This document shows, piece by piece, positions 31,715-44,020 of a stretch of 64,000 bases of DNA. Every line of letters begins with the position of its first letter. Within the stretch, counting starts at the first letter, position 1. Source of the stretch: Plantago ovata. Its lineage: Eukaryota > Streptophyta > Magnoliopsida > Lamiales > Plantaginaceae. The notes under the pieces were generated by a model. The model had not been told where the DNA came from. It saw only the letters and a program-made list of their open reading frames with translations, and did not search any database. The DNA lies in contig CM051457.1 in the NCBI GenBank assembly GCA_028274465.1, positions 67,616,496-67,680,495 of the forward strand. The letters run 5' to 3'. The position numbers and the translations under genes are program-made.

Positions 31715-32179
31715 TGCAGTAAATTCAACACAGTCCTTTGCGTAATCTTCAAGTAGCTTACGGACTTGTAGTTGAAGAATCCTTGCATTCTTGCAGGCTG
31801 TATGATGATGCTTTTCAGCATTCATTTCCTTGTAGTGAACCACCCACAAGTGCATGCCCCAATTACTGGCATGGAGAAGTTGTGTATCTGAAATGCTTTT
31901 AGCATGAATCTTCCCTAACCAGAGAAGATCTTCTTCTTGATCCTTAGTAGTGAGATAGAAGTACTCATAAGGAATCAATCCAAGTTTCTTCTTTGATTTC
32001 TTGGTTACAGGGTCAGAGTAATAGGCAACACCAATTGGTTTTATCAAATCAGGTTCTTGTTTTATGGTCCTACCAATTGAAGTTATTCTTACCAAGACTT
32101 CCAGATTCAGTCATCTCCCAGCAATATTTCTTGGTAGGGAAGGAGGATCCCTTTCTTTTCTTTTCACCTTGAGATCAAT
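31715..32179 (-). pseudogene. aORF C-terminal fragment of SIRE-like family
   Basis: The minus-strand frame from 32095 encodes the conserved C-terminal block (IPYEYFYLTTKDQEEDLLW, ASNWGMHLWVVHYKEMN, CKNARILQLQVRKLLEDY) and breaks off in gypsy sequence at about 31714. The N-terminal side stops at about 32180 in copia LTR sequence. It is closest in wording to the copies at 36.6-38.8 kb and 1-2.7 kb. It is a fragment without the rest of an element. Confidence 0.75.
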
Positions 32180-32182
32180 TTG

Positions 32183-32574
32183 TCCAACAATCCGTTCCGT
32201 GGCCGTGGGATCGGCTCACACTTGCTCTAACAAGTATAACCTCCACGCATACTAGTCTTAGTTGGTTCATTCAGAGCCCTATATCCGAGATGAACCTCGA
32301 CTAGGGAGAGTTTGGGATAGATGATAACTCACATAGCTCCCACTATCTGTGTGATCGGTCATCTATCCGAGGGGACAAGTTTAATATCAATACAGACAGG
32401 AATAGAGATATGATATGTTGTATGCCTGGTGTAATATAAATATGAAAGCGATACTCAATAGTCAAACAACAAACATATATTATATTACGTTGACCTATGT
32501 AATAGTACATATATGCCCTTAATAAGGGCTGCATGCCCTTAATAAAGACTATCTCTAGGACATATACACTATCA
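32183..32574 (-). repeat. Start of copia 3' LTR
   Basis: On the minus strand it begins TGATAGTGTATATGTCC after the polypurine tract. It includes a hairpin GCCCTTAATAAGGGC (32515-32529) and, at its far end, the 43 bp shared with 22353-22395. It is cut at about 32183. Confidence 0.65.
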
Positions 32575-32586
32575 ATCTCCCACTTG
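32575..32586 (-). other. Polypurine tract of copia element
   Basis: On the minus strand AAGTGGGAGAT stands directly before the LTR start, a form common in Ty1/copia elements. Confidence 0.7.
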
Positions 32587-32702
32587 GACTAGAGCCAGTC
32601 ACCTTTATGCTTAATACCTAGATTAGTATAATGTCGTAAGTGGACATCCAATGATAAGACCTTGGTGAAAGGATCTGCCACGTTGTCCGTGGTTGACACG
32701 TT

Positions 32703-35700
32703 CTATACTAACTTCTCCTCTATCAATATCTCACGTATAACGTGATACTTTCTAAGTACATGTTTGTTCTTGTTTGTAGATCTAGGCTCCTTGGCTTGAG
32801 CGACGGCGCCCGTGTTGTCACAATAAATCATTATTGGACTAGGAGCAGGAACAACCCTCAATTTCTTCAAGAACTCTGAAATCCAGACAGCTTCTTTCGA
32901 TGCTTCTGATGCAGCAATGTACTCGGCTTCTGTGGATGAGTCAGCAATCGTGGCTTGCTTAGAACTCTTCCAACAGATAGCTCCTCCCTTCAATTTGAAT
33001 ACGTATCCTGTCTGTGACTTAAAGTCATCAGGATCTGATTCAAATCCAGCGTCGACATAACCAGACATCTTTAATTCTGGTTCTCCACCAAACACCAAGA
33101 ACATTTCCTTAGTCCGTCGAAGGTACTTAAGAATGTTCTTTACAGCAGTCCAGTGAGGTACTCCTGGATTCTGTTGGTGTCGACAAGTGACACTAAGCGC
33201 ATATGCCACATCTGGCCTTGTGCAATTCATTGCATACATAATAGACCCTACTGCCGAAGCATAGGGCACACGAATCATTGCCTTTCTTTCTTCATCAATT
33301 TTAGGACTATCCTTAACTGATAGCACGATCCCATGCCTAGCTGGGAGAAAGCCTCTCTTTGAGTCGTCCATCTTATAACGCTTCAGTATTTTGTCGATGT
33401 AGGTGGACTGTGTCAATCCTAACATCCTCTTGGACCGATCTCTATAGATCTTTATCCCTAGGATGTAGTTCGCTTCACCCAAGTCCTTCATTGAGAAGGT
33501 ACTTGATAACCAAACTTTAGTCTCTTCTAGCATAGAGACATTGTTTCCCATGATCAAAATGTCATCAACACAAATGATCATGAAAACGACTCCCTTGTCG
33601 TTGTGCCTAGTGTAGACACAGGGATCTTCCACGCTTCTGACGAAGTCAAACGATTTGACAGCTTCATCAAAGCGGACCAGCTCCTAGACGCTTGCTTTAG
33701 CCCATAGATGGATCTCTGTAATTTGCATACAGCAGTTGGCCTGGTTTTATTAATAAAACCTTCCGGCTGTACCATATAGACCTCTTCCTCAAGGTTGCCA
33801 TTGAGGAAGGCAGTCTTTACATCCATCTGCCAGATCTCATAATCATAGAAGGCAACTATCGGAAGTAGAATTCGAATAGACTTCAACTTTGCTACCAGTG
33901 AAAAGGTTTCATCGTAATCGATGTCATACTTTGCGTGTAGCCTTTCGCCACAAGTCTAGCCTTGTGCGTTTGTACCTTGCCTTCGGCATCTGTCTTTCGT
34001 TTAAAGACCCATTTGCACCCAATAGGTCTAACCCCTTGGGGCAAGTCTACCAAGCTCCAAACTTGGTTCAGGTACATGGAGTCCATTTCCAATTCCATGG
34101 CCTCTTGCCATTTGTCTGAGTCAATATCATTTATTGCCTCTTTGTAGGTCTCGGGGTCTTCCTGATGTGATAAGCCAACATCAAGTTCACTAATGTCTTC
34201 TATCATAAGGCTTTGTTTCTGAGGTCCTTTTGGGATCCTCTTCGACCTACGGAGCTCGAATGGTGCTTCTGTCGGTGTTTCTGGTGCTTTTCTTTTCTGG
34301 CTTCGTGTAACACGAACATTATCATTGGGCACTGATGCATCCGGTCGCGTGCTGCGACCCCGTTCCCTTGCGGGAGGGTGCTCTTGTGCAACTTGTTGCA
34401 CAAGTTGATTGACAACGGGTTCTATTGGTGTGGTTTCAACTGTTGATCTAATCATAGGACTCCCACTGACTATGACATGCCTAGCAAGTGTCATATCATT
34501 ACCCTTGTCTGCTTCGAAAGCTCCCACTGAACTTGAGTCCAAATCAGAAGATTTAGAGAACTCATGTTCGCGCGTGTCAAAGTCTTGAATTTCTTCAAGT
34601 TCTATCATATCATCTAACCTCTCTTCTTCGAGGTATTCCGTTCTAAAAACTTGACGTTTCTAGATACTATCACCTTGTGATCTTCATCATGATAGAATTC
34701 ATAGCCTCTCGTCTGACGAGGATAGCCTATGAAATATACTTTGACACCCTTGGCATCTAACTTATCAGTGAGCAACAATTTGACTATCGCAGGGCAGCCC
34801 CAAGGTCTAAGATAGCCCAGTGAGGGCTTCTTTCCTTTCCATAACTCATAAGGAGTTTTCTCCACTGATTTAGATGGTACACGGTTCAGAATGTAGATTG
34901 CAGTTTGTAGCGCATATCCCCATAGATATTTTGGAAGAGTCGAGAATCCAATCATTGATCTCACCATGTCTAGCAGGGTTCAATTCCTTCTCTCAGACAC
35001 ACCATTTAATTGTGGTGTTCCAGGAGTGGTCCATTGCGATTGAATTCCATTCTCCTTCAAGTAGTCGATAAATTCTTCACTAAGGTATTCACCTCCTCGA
35101 TTTGATCGAAGAGTGACTATCCTTAGGTTCAATTCATTCTCGACCTCATTCCTAAACTCCTTGAATTTCCCAAAGGTCTCAGATTTATTCTTCATAAGAT
35201 AAATATATCCATACCTTGAGAAATCGTCAGTAAAGGTAACGAAGTAAGGATAACCTCCACGTTCTTGGACTTTAAAAGGTCCACATACATCGGTATGTAT
35301 GAGCTCTAAGCAGCGAGTGGCACGAACACCTTGTCCAACAAATGGTTTGTTCGTCATCTTACCCTTAACACATGATTCGCATGTACCATATGATTCAAAA
35401 TCAAATGGTTCTAAGTAGTCCAACTTCCTTAGTCTTTGAATCCGTGTTTCATTGATAAGGCCTAGCCGACAATGCCATAGATAAGATGGATTATTCTTCC
35501 TACTTGAAGACGGTTGCTTGTTATGTATTTGAAATAAAGGTAGACTACTTTGCAAAATATATAAACCATTCACTAAGCGAGCGTTTCCATAATACTGGTC
35601 ATTTAACGAAAAATAACAAGTATTATTAGCAAATCGAAAGGAATAACTCAAATTGTCCAACAATGGAATGGAAATAATATTTCTTACAATGGATGGAACA

Positions 35701-36399
35701 AAATAAACGTTATCATGTTCTAAACATTGTCCTGAAGGTAAATCTATCTTGCAGCGTCCAACGCGTTTGGCTTCAACTGGATTGTCGTTCCCAACATGCA
35801 AGTCGATTTCACCTTGCTTGACTAGCCTGTATTCAATTATCCCCTGCACATTATTACAAATGCGTGAGCCACAAGATGTATCTAATACCCAACCATTGGA
35901 GTCAAAAGTAGTCATGTTCATTTCAATAACAAACATACCTGAGCTAGAAGCCGGCGGCTTCTTAGCTTGATCTGCCCTTAGCTTAGGGCAATCTTTCTTC
36001 CAATGCCCTTTCTGCTTACAGAAAAGACATTCATCTGTGCGTACCGTTCCGCTCCTCTTGAACTTCCTTTTCTGGTTCAGACGCTTAGGCTTATCACTTG
36101 AATTGTTAGCCTTGGCTCCCGACTTTCCCTTACCCTTAGCACCTTTGTTTCTCGTGTTTGGGTTAGACGGTTTCCCAACATACATGATCGATTTCTCCTT
36201 CTTAGGAAGAGTTTGATCATATGTCTTCAGCAGATTATGGAGCTCGGGCAGTGTAACGTCATTCGCATTCATGGTGTAATTAATGATGCACTGCGAATAC
36301 GAACTCGACAATGATTAAAGGACAAAGATCACCATGATCTTATTCTCCAGCTTGACACCGGCATCGGCAAGCTTCTCAAAGAGACCAATCATTTTGCGA
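32703..36399 (-). pseudogene. Copia gag-pol, decayed
   Basis: Reading on the minus strand: gag C-terminal half with knuckle C95, C98, H103, C108 (CLFCKQKGHWKKDC, numbered from 36311); protease with DTS where DTG or DSG is usual; the integrase zinc region (LWHCRLGL) and core (HTDVCGPF); reverse transcriptase with QMDVKTAFLNG and CVDDIL; RNase H to SSTEAEYIAASEA and RKYHVIREI. The second integrase aspartate motif reads SNRGGEY where SDNGGEY is usual. TGA after GVSERRN (about 34980) fits a CGA codon that lost its C. Further frame changes occur at about 34610, 33890 and 33600. It cannot make active enzymes. Confidence 0.85.
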
Positions 36400-36564
36400 A
36401 TACTTGAATAATAAAATAGTAAGCATAAGTATATTGCATAATCAAAAACCAATAAGAGTCAAAAGCTTTATTGCTGATAGTTATCTTTCAGTATGTTTAC
36501 AAGAATGTTCAAAGATAACTACACAAATCAGCAAACAAAACTAAACAAAGCTTTTACAAGGGAC

Positions 36565-38833
36565 TTAGGCTCTTTCAGCAGAAGATTTTCTCAGAATCTC
36601 CCTTACACTCTTCTCAGCAAGCGCAGGAAATTCAACACAGTCCTTTTCGTAATCTTCAAGTAGCTTACGGACTTCGAGCTGAATGATCCTTGCGTTCTTG
36701 CAGGCGGTATAATGATGTTTTTCAACATTCATTTCTTTGTAGTGCAACACCCACAAGTGCATGCCCCAATTGCTGGCATGGAGAAGTTGTGTATCTGAAA
36801 TTCCCTTGTTAGCATGAATCTTCCTTAACCAGAGAAGATCTTCTTCTTGATCCTTGGCAGTGAGATAGAAATACTCATAAGGAATCAAGCCATATTTATT
36901 CTTTGACTTATTGGTTAAAGGGTCAGAGTAATAGGCAACATCAATTGGTTTAATTAGATCAGGTTCTTGCTTCATTTGCTTGCAGATTGATGTTCTTCTT
37001 ACCAAGACTTCCAGATTCAGCCATCTCCCAGCAATGTTTCTTGGGAAGGGAGGAGGATCCCTTTCTTTTCTTTTCACCTTCAATTCAATCCAAGTGTACA
37101 TTTGATTCAGTACAACAGTTGGAAAGAAATCATTTGCCAATACATCTTCCAGCTTTAAGATCCAACGACCATGAACATTTCTGATCACAGTTTGAGTTGT
37201 TTCCTCATTGTTGGTCTTTGTATATTCAATGCCGGAGCCAATGGCAATGCTGGCTAGCCTCTTATCTTCCTGTCTTTGCCTTCTTCTTCTTGACTTTGCA
37301 TTTTCTTGATCTCTTGCTGAAGATCTTGAGTCAGAAGAGAAATGTTTTGAGTGGCCAGACGGAGTTAGTGTTGTGATTGGTCTAGCTCTTATAGCTTGAG
37401 CTATTGTCTGATTGTCATCATCATCATCTTCATTCAGATCTTGATGACTCTCAGTGTGACAGTATTTCAGCAGAAGTTCTTCTCTTTTTCGGATTTGCTG
37501 AATTCAACTCAGAATCTATTTCAGCTTGTCTTTTAGAACTTTTCTCTCTTTCAGCAAGAGGCTCTATTGTCAATGGCGCTTCAGCAGGGGTTTTCTTTCT
37601 TGAAGATTTTCTTTGTTTATCTTCCCCCTTAGACATGGATTGCATCATTGGATTAATGTGTAGAGAAAAGAACTCATTGCAATTTTCAGCAAGAGTGCTT
37701 AGGCTGTTGTACTTCATGATAATTGCCTGCTGATCAGAAGTCAGCTTTGACAATTCTTGTTTGATACTCACCAAGTTCTCCTCATGTCTGCGCTCATTTT
37801 CGACTTTGTCTTCAATGAAAGTCCGAGCCTTTTTCAATGCAGACTTTGCCAGTTTGAGTGCTTGACTGACATCTTCTTCATAGCTTTTGTGATGTAGACT
37901 TATGTCTTTCTGAGCTATGGTAAGAGAAGTAGTGCGTTTCAGCACAGTAGCCAGTATTTTGCCGATGTCAAGCGGACTCTCAGCAAGTAGTGCATCATCT
38001 TCTGCTTTGCAGGCTTTGTGAACTTCCATTAGTGCCAAAATTGTTGGAGTAAAATCCTCCACATGTGGAAACGACACTAAAGTCGGAGCTAAGGAATGAA
38101 CTTTAAGCTCAGTAGCGAATTGATCATCTCTGGTCAGCAAATGATTTCTTATGTCATCTCCTTCATCATTTTCATCATCAGGAGGAGGAATTGTAACCAC
38201 TGCGGGTTAAGCTTTCTTTTATTGATCATCTTCATTTGCTGAGAGATCTTCTTCGTTTGGTTGAGTGGTTGCTGACGGCAACACTTGAGACTCAACAACT
38301 GGAGTTTCACCAGTAGTAAGTGGAAGGGAGGGGACTTCCAGAGGCTTCACTCCTGAAGATTGAGCAACGTCTAGATTCTGCGTATGCCTTGCATGAATCT
38401 GTAGACTGTTTTGAAGTGCTCTTTGATAATCTTCATCCAATTCTTCATCTTCAAGGTTTGGTTCAGTGACATTGGCATCGATTAAAGATAACTCGGCATC
38501 AGAAAGTTTGTTTTTGCCTAGTTTCAATTCAGCGCGCTTTCTGGCGTACTCTTCTTCAGTTTCAGCACCTTGTTCAGTTGCTGGAGTACTTGTCTCAGTA
38601 GGAGCAGGATTGGATTCTAGTTGCTGACTTGGTGTATAATCAGCTTGCTGATTTTCAGTGTCATGATGTTCAGTCTCAGCAACTGTCAGTTTAAGTCCAC
38701 CAGCATCAGGACTAGGACCTTGATTATCATCATCGTCATCCTTTTTGTCCTTAGAATCTTTTCCTTCATCATCACTTGGATCTTTAGGAATGTTCTCATC
38801 CTCTTTGCTTTGTCTCGTAGTTGACAGTAGCAA
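36565..38833 (-). pseudogene. aORF of the pol-less SIRE derivative, N-terminally deleted
   Basis: The frame enters in the acidic region (KEDENIPKDPSDDEG) and goes through the Gln-rich linker, coiled-coil region (KSYEEDVSQALKLAK, ENCNEFFSLHI), basic cluster and C-terminal block (IPYEYFYLTAKDQ, ASNWGMHLW, AEKSVREILRKSS). A stop lies just after 38219. The frame changes at about 37450, where about 40 codons before the C-terminal block are in another frame. The upstream junction with gag near 38800-38833 is out of frame, so no gag-aORF fusion protein is made. It is the closest relative of the copy at 1-2664 and shows Ser, Gln and Arg where that copy has stops. Confidence 0.78.
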
Positions 38834-39270
38834 GATGAGAGGACAACTCTGTTGGTGTGATGTCTGGCATTCCTTGATTGTAGTAGAAGTTCTGAGTGTG
38901 GATCCATCCTTGGTTCAGACTTCTGATGATGGTTTTCACCTTCTCAGAATCTGAGTAAAGATTTTTAACACCCAAGGCGGCCATCTCACTAACTAGAGTT
39001 GTGAATCTGAAGTCCAAGTCTTCCAGTGACTCATTTGTACCTCGTTTAAAGTTATGGAACTTTAACTTCAGCACTTCGAGTTTGTTTTCCTTGGTTTTGT
39101 CAGATCCAGCACAAAGATCTTGAACCATTTTCCAAGCTTCCTTAGAAGTTTTGGCACCCCACAGTTTGCACTGTATAGTATCCGGAGTTTATCGAATGAT
39201 GATGTTTCTTGCTTGGCCATCAAGACAGAATCTCTTAGCTTCGTCGGAAGTCCATTCATCTCTTGGTTTT

Positions 39271-40473
39271 TGATGAACGTGTATTTTACACTTTCATTTA
39301 AGTCTTTTTTCACCAATTTAGCTATCCTCTATGATAATTTAGCTATATTTTAGTGCATTTTATTAGAATAGTGTCACGTTTTCCTTTAGTTTGTTTTTTA
39401 CAGGTTTTGAGTGAAAAATGAGGTTTTCTGGACAATTATATTGAAGTGGACGAGGAATTGGTGTTCCGAAGGCCTTTTTGGAGTATCTAGAAGATTCCGG
39501 ATAGGATTTGAAGTCTAGGGATCGAGTCTGAAGGCTAAAAGGTCACTAGAAGGCAAAAACCGAGTCCGAAAAGGAAAAGAAATCCAAAAACGCGTCGAAA
39601 ACACGTCAATAGGCGACTGGAGGTCCCGGGCGATTCGCCCGGGACGTGGGGTGAACCGCCCCACACCAGGCGATTCGCCCGGGGTGTGGGGCGACTCGCC
39701 CCACACCTGCCGAATACCTATATATAGTTGCTCAGTTTTCTCCGTTTTTCATACTTTTCCAGACCTTTTCTCTCACCTTTCTCATTAGTTTTAGGTAGGA
39801 ATTCTCCAGAGCCTGTTCTGGGGATTCTTAGCATAGGAGACACTTTTTCTTATCGTTTTGGAGCTTGTAAGATCGCGATTCTTCGGAGATTGACGACCTT
39901 CGGTAACATTGTATCTTACTGTTTTTCTATTCATATTTATTTATCTTTCAACATGTCTTCATTCAATCTTGCTATGATTTCTGTTGATTGCATGTCATCT
40001 ATGAGTAGCTAAATTTATCGTTAGTGATAGTATGTGATTTCTTAGCGAAGGATTAATAATTATGCTGATGGCTGTAAAGCGAATCAGACTTTGAGTTATT
40101 GCTTTATTTCTTTGATCTATCTAAAACCTCTATCTTCCTAGTGTTGAATAATAACGGAACACAATTGGACAATTCATTGATCAAAGATCTCTATGCAAAA
40201 CGATCGGGTACTTCATGCATGATTATTAACCTGCTATGCTTTGAATGATCATACTATCACTAACCTCCATTATCTGATAAGAAAAACATGTGCTAAGTAG
40301 TTTGTTGATTTTATAGTTTAAGTTAGATTAGATTAAGCTAGTTATAGTCCTTAGAGATCGACACTCGAGGTTATTTTACTGCTACACTTCGATTTTCGTT
40401 GTAGTTGTGAATTGCCTTTGGCTAAATACAAATTTATTTGATTAATTAGAATCTGACAAATTCCGGTTCATCA
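39271..40473 (+). mobile_element. Gypsy solo LTR with TSD GTTTT
   Basis: TGATGAACG to GTTCATCA, 1,203 bp, flanked by GTTTT at 39266-39270 and 40474-40478. GC palindromes lie at about 39626-39708, directly before the TATA box CTATATATAG. It is closest to the LTR of G4. Confidence 0.9.
39718..39727 (+). promoter_or_regulatory. TATA box of gypsy solo LTR
   Basis: CTATATATAG ten bases after a block of GC palindromes; identical to the TATA box of G1 and G2. Confidence 0.55.
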
Positions 40474-40791
40474 GTTTTGGAACGACAGTATCAACTGGTT
40501 CGCCTAAGATAGTTTCCTTTCCAGCTTCTGTGGTTTTGTGAGGAAAGCTTCTCTCAACCTTAGTGATCTTGATAGGTCCATCACTAAAGACAGTAACCAT
40601 CTCATCACTAATGGCCTCAAGATGTAGCATCATGTTGTTTCGCCATTTTTTATAGTTTTCCAGCTTCAGCAAGGGAGCGTCTCCTAAAGACATCCTGTCA
40701 GCAAAAGACTACCAAACTGATAAAGTGAGAGTGATTTACGGAAAGCACCTAAGGGGATCTAGGTTCAGTGCTGAAGGTTAAAGAACCTCCA

Positions 40792-40803
40792 GCTCTGATA
40801 CCA
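40792..40803 (-). other. Primer-binding site of SIRE-like derivative
   Basis: On the minus strand TGGTATCAGAGC follows the LTR by four bases. It is the initiator tRNA-Met type site general in plant Ty1/copia elements. Confidence 0.85.
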
Positions 40804-40807
40804 CTAG

Positions 40808-42372
40808 TTGGTCCCTTTAAACAACAAGAAAAGACTAGAGGGGGGGGTGAATAGTCTTTTCAAACATTCGTCGTTTAAAAACTTTCTCATCAAGGACTTA
40901 TTACTTTTCAGTAATGAGTTTGCTGATACTTAACTTTCTCAGCAAGCGCACGTTACTTTTCAGTAACGAGTTTTGCTGATACTTAAAATCAGAGAGCGGA
41001 AGTCTTTGATACAATAAGTGCTTTGTCAGTAAGTGATAATTTCAGCAAGTGAACAGAGTGACTGTGTACAGATAGATACTTTGCTGAAAACTAAATGCAG
41101 TAAGTAAATCACACAAACACTTTTATAGTGGTATCTGAGAGTGGCGTAATCTCTCAACTAATCCACTTTGTCCTTTCTAGGACTGAATCCACTAAGACAA
41201 GTTTGAGGTTCCTTACAACACCTATCTAGAGCGATTCAACAGAAACCAAAGCACACTTGCTTCGTTTCCAACCTAACTAGAGAGCGAAACCTTGTTCTCC
41301 GCAAAACTTGGGACTTTTAATTAGCAACACTATGCTCGATTAAGTTCCCCCTGAATTTTACACCTGAAAGGGTGTATTTTCAGTTTGAGAGGTTTGGGAT
41401 GAGATAACTTGATTATAACTTATTCATCTACAACAAGTAATCTAAGAAACAAAACTTTGAATACTTTGCAGTAAACAAGTTTGAATGTTTCTGGTGTCAA
41501 GACTTGTTATTGTTCAAAAGAAAGAACACTTAACTAATTTCTTAGCCGTGTATGTTCTACTTCTTCACAAGTAGCTTTTTCAAGCTTTAAGTCTTGGAAC
41601 GGATCAATGGCAGTAAAGAGTGTTTGAAGGGTATGTGAGTTTAAGCACAAGTGAGAGTTTGATCACGTTGTTGACACACTTCAACTCTTTGCCGGATGAC
41701 CTCTATTTATAGTGAATCAAGGGAGCCGTTTGAATTTCAAATTCTAAGGCTTTGTTCCTTAAGATGTCACTATCTTGCTTTTGTACTTTCTGCAACGTCC
41801 TTTATTTGTCTTCTAGTCTTCATGTCCTTCGCGTGCATGCTTTGCATTTAATGTTCATTTGAATGAGATTCAAACATGAATGTTGGAGCGCAAATGCAAG
41901 TTCTTTCAGCAAGGAGGTCACATATGTTTTTCAACAAGTGGTCTGTCTCAGTTTCAGCAAGCACAACCAACTTTGTCGTTTAGATTTTCACTTATGCAAG
42001 CTGTTGCTGAAGTTTCCACTTTCTGAACAACATGTGCCTTTGTAGATACCAGTCTTCATAAATCTTCTAGTCTTCAGTCTTCGAATTTTTCAAGTTTCTG
42101 AACGGTTCTAAATGCTTCAATAGTTTGTTTGTGTAAACAAAGTACATCATCAGCAAATGCTTCAATAGGTTGTTTTTCTTTTCAGAAAACAAGATACATC
42201 ATAAGCAGTTAAAAACACCTATCTAGCACCTACTCTAAGTCTTCAGCAAACGTTCCTCTTTTACAATGTCCTCTAAAATTCTAAATTTCTATGGGCCTTA
42301 AGAGTACTACTTACCAGACTTTCCTTAATTTAGCATGGTTAATTGCTCATCAAAATTACAAGTTTCCTAACA
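40808..42372 (-). repeat. 5' LTR of SIRE-like derivative
   Basis: In the sense direction TGTTAGGAAACTTG starts at 42372. The end reads GGGACCAACT instead of CCAACA, so the terminal CA is lost. TATA box at 41703-41712. The U5 hairpin and tandem dimer are present. It directly abuts pol sequence of the opposite strand at 42373. Confidence 0.85.
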
Positions 42373-43999
42373 ATATGATTGGTGATATTGACAAACGCCA
42401 AGTGACTAGATCCAAAGTATCTACTAATCAAGAACTTGCTGAAGAAGCAAACGTCATTGAAGTAGAATCTTTGTTCTCTTGCTTTGTTTCAGAAATTGAA
42501 CCCAAGACCATAGCAGAAGCTTTAAAGCATTCTGAATGGATCAAGGCAATGCAAGAAGAACGGGATCAATTTGAAAGGAACAAAGTCTAGAAACTTGTAC
42601 CCCTTGCTGAAGGAAAGAAAGCAATTGGTACAAAGTGTGTGTTCAGAAACAAGTTGAGTGAGTCTGGAGAAGTAACAAGGAACAAAGCGCGTTTAGTTGC
42701 TCAAGGTTACTGCCAGACTGAAGGATTGGACTATGATGAGTCTTATGCACCAGTTGCAAGATTGGATGCTATTAGACTTTTCTTAGCCTTTGCTGCTCAT
42801 AATGACTTCATTGTTTATCAAATGGATGTTAAAAGGGCATTCCTAAATGGTGAACTTGTTGAAGAAGTCTACCTTGAACAACCCCCTGGCTTTGAACTTC
42901 CCTCAGAAACAAAGATGGTATACAAGCTTCAGAAAGCTGTATATGGTCTAAAGCAAGCACCAAGTGCTTGGTATGATACTTTAGCTAAGTTCTTGCTGGA
43001 TAATGGTTTAAAGAAAGGTGAAAAGTTGACAAAACCTTATTTACCATGAACCATGATGGTAAGATACTCTTAGTCCAGATTTATATGGATAACATAATAT
43101 TTGGATCTAGGGACAAGCAACTTTGTGATGATTTCGCCAAACGCATGACAAGCAAGTTTGAAATGAGTATGATGGGCAAATTGAATTATTTCCTAGGATT
43201 GCAAGTCAAGCAACTCAAAGATGGAATATTCATAAATCAAGCAAAGTATGCAAAGGAAATGCTCATAAAGTTCCCCATGAGTGTTGGTACCGAATTGGAC
43301 TATACTAAACAAGATAAAAGTGTTGATGAACACAAGTATAGGAAACTCATTGGTTCCTTGTTGTATCAAACATCAAGTAGGCCTGACATTCAGTATGTTG
43401 TTTGTGTGTGTGCAAGATTCCACTCTGATCCAAGAGAATCACACTACAAAAAGGCACTCAAGATACTGAAATATGTCAAAGGCACAGTCAATGATGGATT
43501 ATGGTATCCAAAAGATTCTGGATTGGAATTGGTAGGTTATTCTGATGATGATCATGGAGGATCAACTCTTGATAGAAAAAGTACCTCTGGAACTTGTCAG
43601 TTTCTAGGTACAAGATTAATATTATGGTTCAGCAAGAAGCCAACCTGTGTTGCCAATTCATCCACTGAATCTGAATACATTGTGGCTGGTTGTTGCACAG
43701 CTCAAATCCTATGGATTCAGCAACAATTAAGAGATTATGGTATTTCTGCAAAGAAAACACCAATCTTTTGTGATAATACAAGTGCTATTGCTATCACGCC
43801 AAATCCTAAGTTCCACTCAAGGACAAAGCACATTGATATTAGACATCATTTCATTAGAGATCATGTGGAAAAAGGAGACATTGAGGTTGTAAAAGTAGGT
43901 ACTGATGATCAACTTGTTGACATCTTTACCAAGCCCCTACCAGATAATAGGTTCGCAATGCTAAGGTATAACCTTGGATTGATTGAACTACCTCAATAA
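42373..43999 (+). pseudogene. Copia reverse transcriptase and RNase H (SIRE-like), decayed
   Basis: From the linker before reverse transcriptase the sequence runs through [39 protein letters not shown] and [11 protein letters not shown] to the polymerase motif, which reads YMDNIIFGS where YVDD or YMDD is expected, so one catalytic Asp is Asn. RNase H (GYSDDDHGG, SSTESEYIVAGCC, KHIDIRHHFIRDHV) continues to FTKPLPDNRF and stops at 43997-43999. TAG at 42588-42590 replaces a likely Trp codon (KVWKLVP in relatives), and the frame changes at about 43020-43046. It is inactive. The aORF follows after about 990 bp. Confidence 0.88.
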
Positions 44000-44020
44000 A
44001 AGGGACACATTTGGTGGATT

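Larger units (their letters stand above)
32183..36399 (-). mobile_element. Truncated Ty1/copia element, minus orientation
   Basis: The start of a 3' LTR, a polypurine tract and gag-pol up to the middle of gag are present in order. The 5' LTR, the primer site and the start of gag are missing: the element breaks off at 36399 against the end of a SIRE-like element. The gag and pol are unlike those of the SIRE-like family. Confidence 0.8.
38796..40693 (-). pseudogene. SIRE-like gag (UBN2-type), split by gypsy solo LTR and 3'-truncated
   Basis: ATG at 40693 opens MSLGDAPLLKLENYKKWR, the usual copia gag start. The frame is cut at 40478 by a gypsy LTR and resumes at 39270 (EMNGLPTKLRDSVLMAKQE), with a frame change near 39128, then KLEVLKLKFHNFKRGTNES, FTTLVSEMAALG and LNQGW, the UBN2-like capsid region. 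It ends at 38796, where sequence jumps into the aORF. The zinc knuckle is missing. With the GTTTT duplication counted once, the two halves join in coding sequence. Confidence 0.75.
36400..42372 (-). mobile_element. SIRE-like deletion derivative without pol (LTR-PBS-gag-aORF)
   Basis: In the sense (minus) direction come a 5' LTR, a primer-binding site, gag (split by a gypsy solo LTR), then directly the aORF from its acidic middle to its end, and the 3' untranslated region up to 36400. Protease, integrase, reverse transcriptase and the aORF N-terminus are deleted. The 3' LTR is missing because the element meets the copia element. Confidence 0.82.

Noticed and set aside
40792..40803. tRNA gene suggested by TGGTATCAGAGC, and by the TGGCGCC sites
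   Set aside because: These are primer-binding sites next to LTR ends. No cloverleaf or internal A and B boxes surround them.
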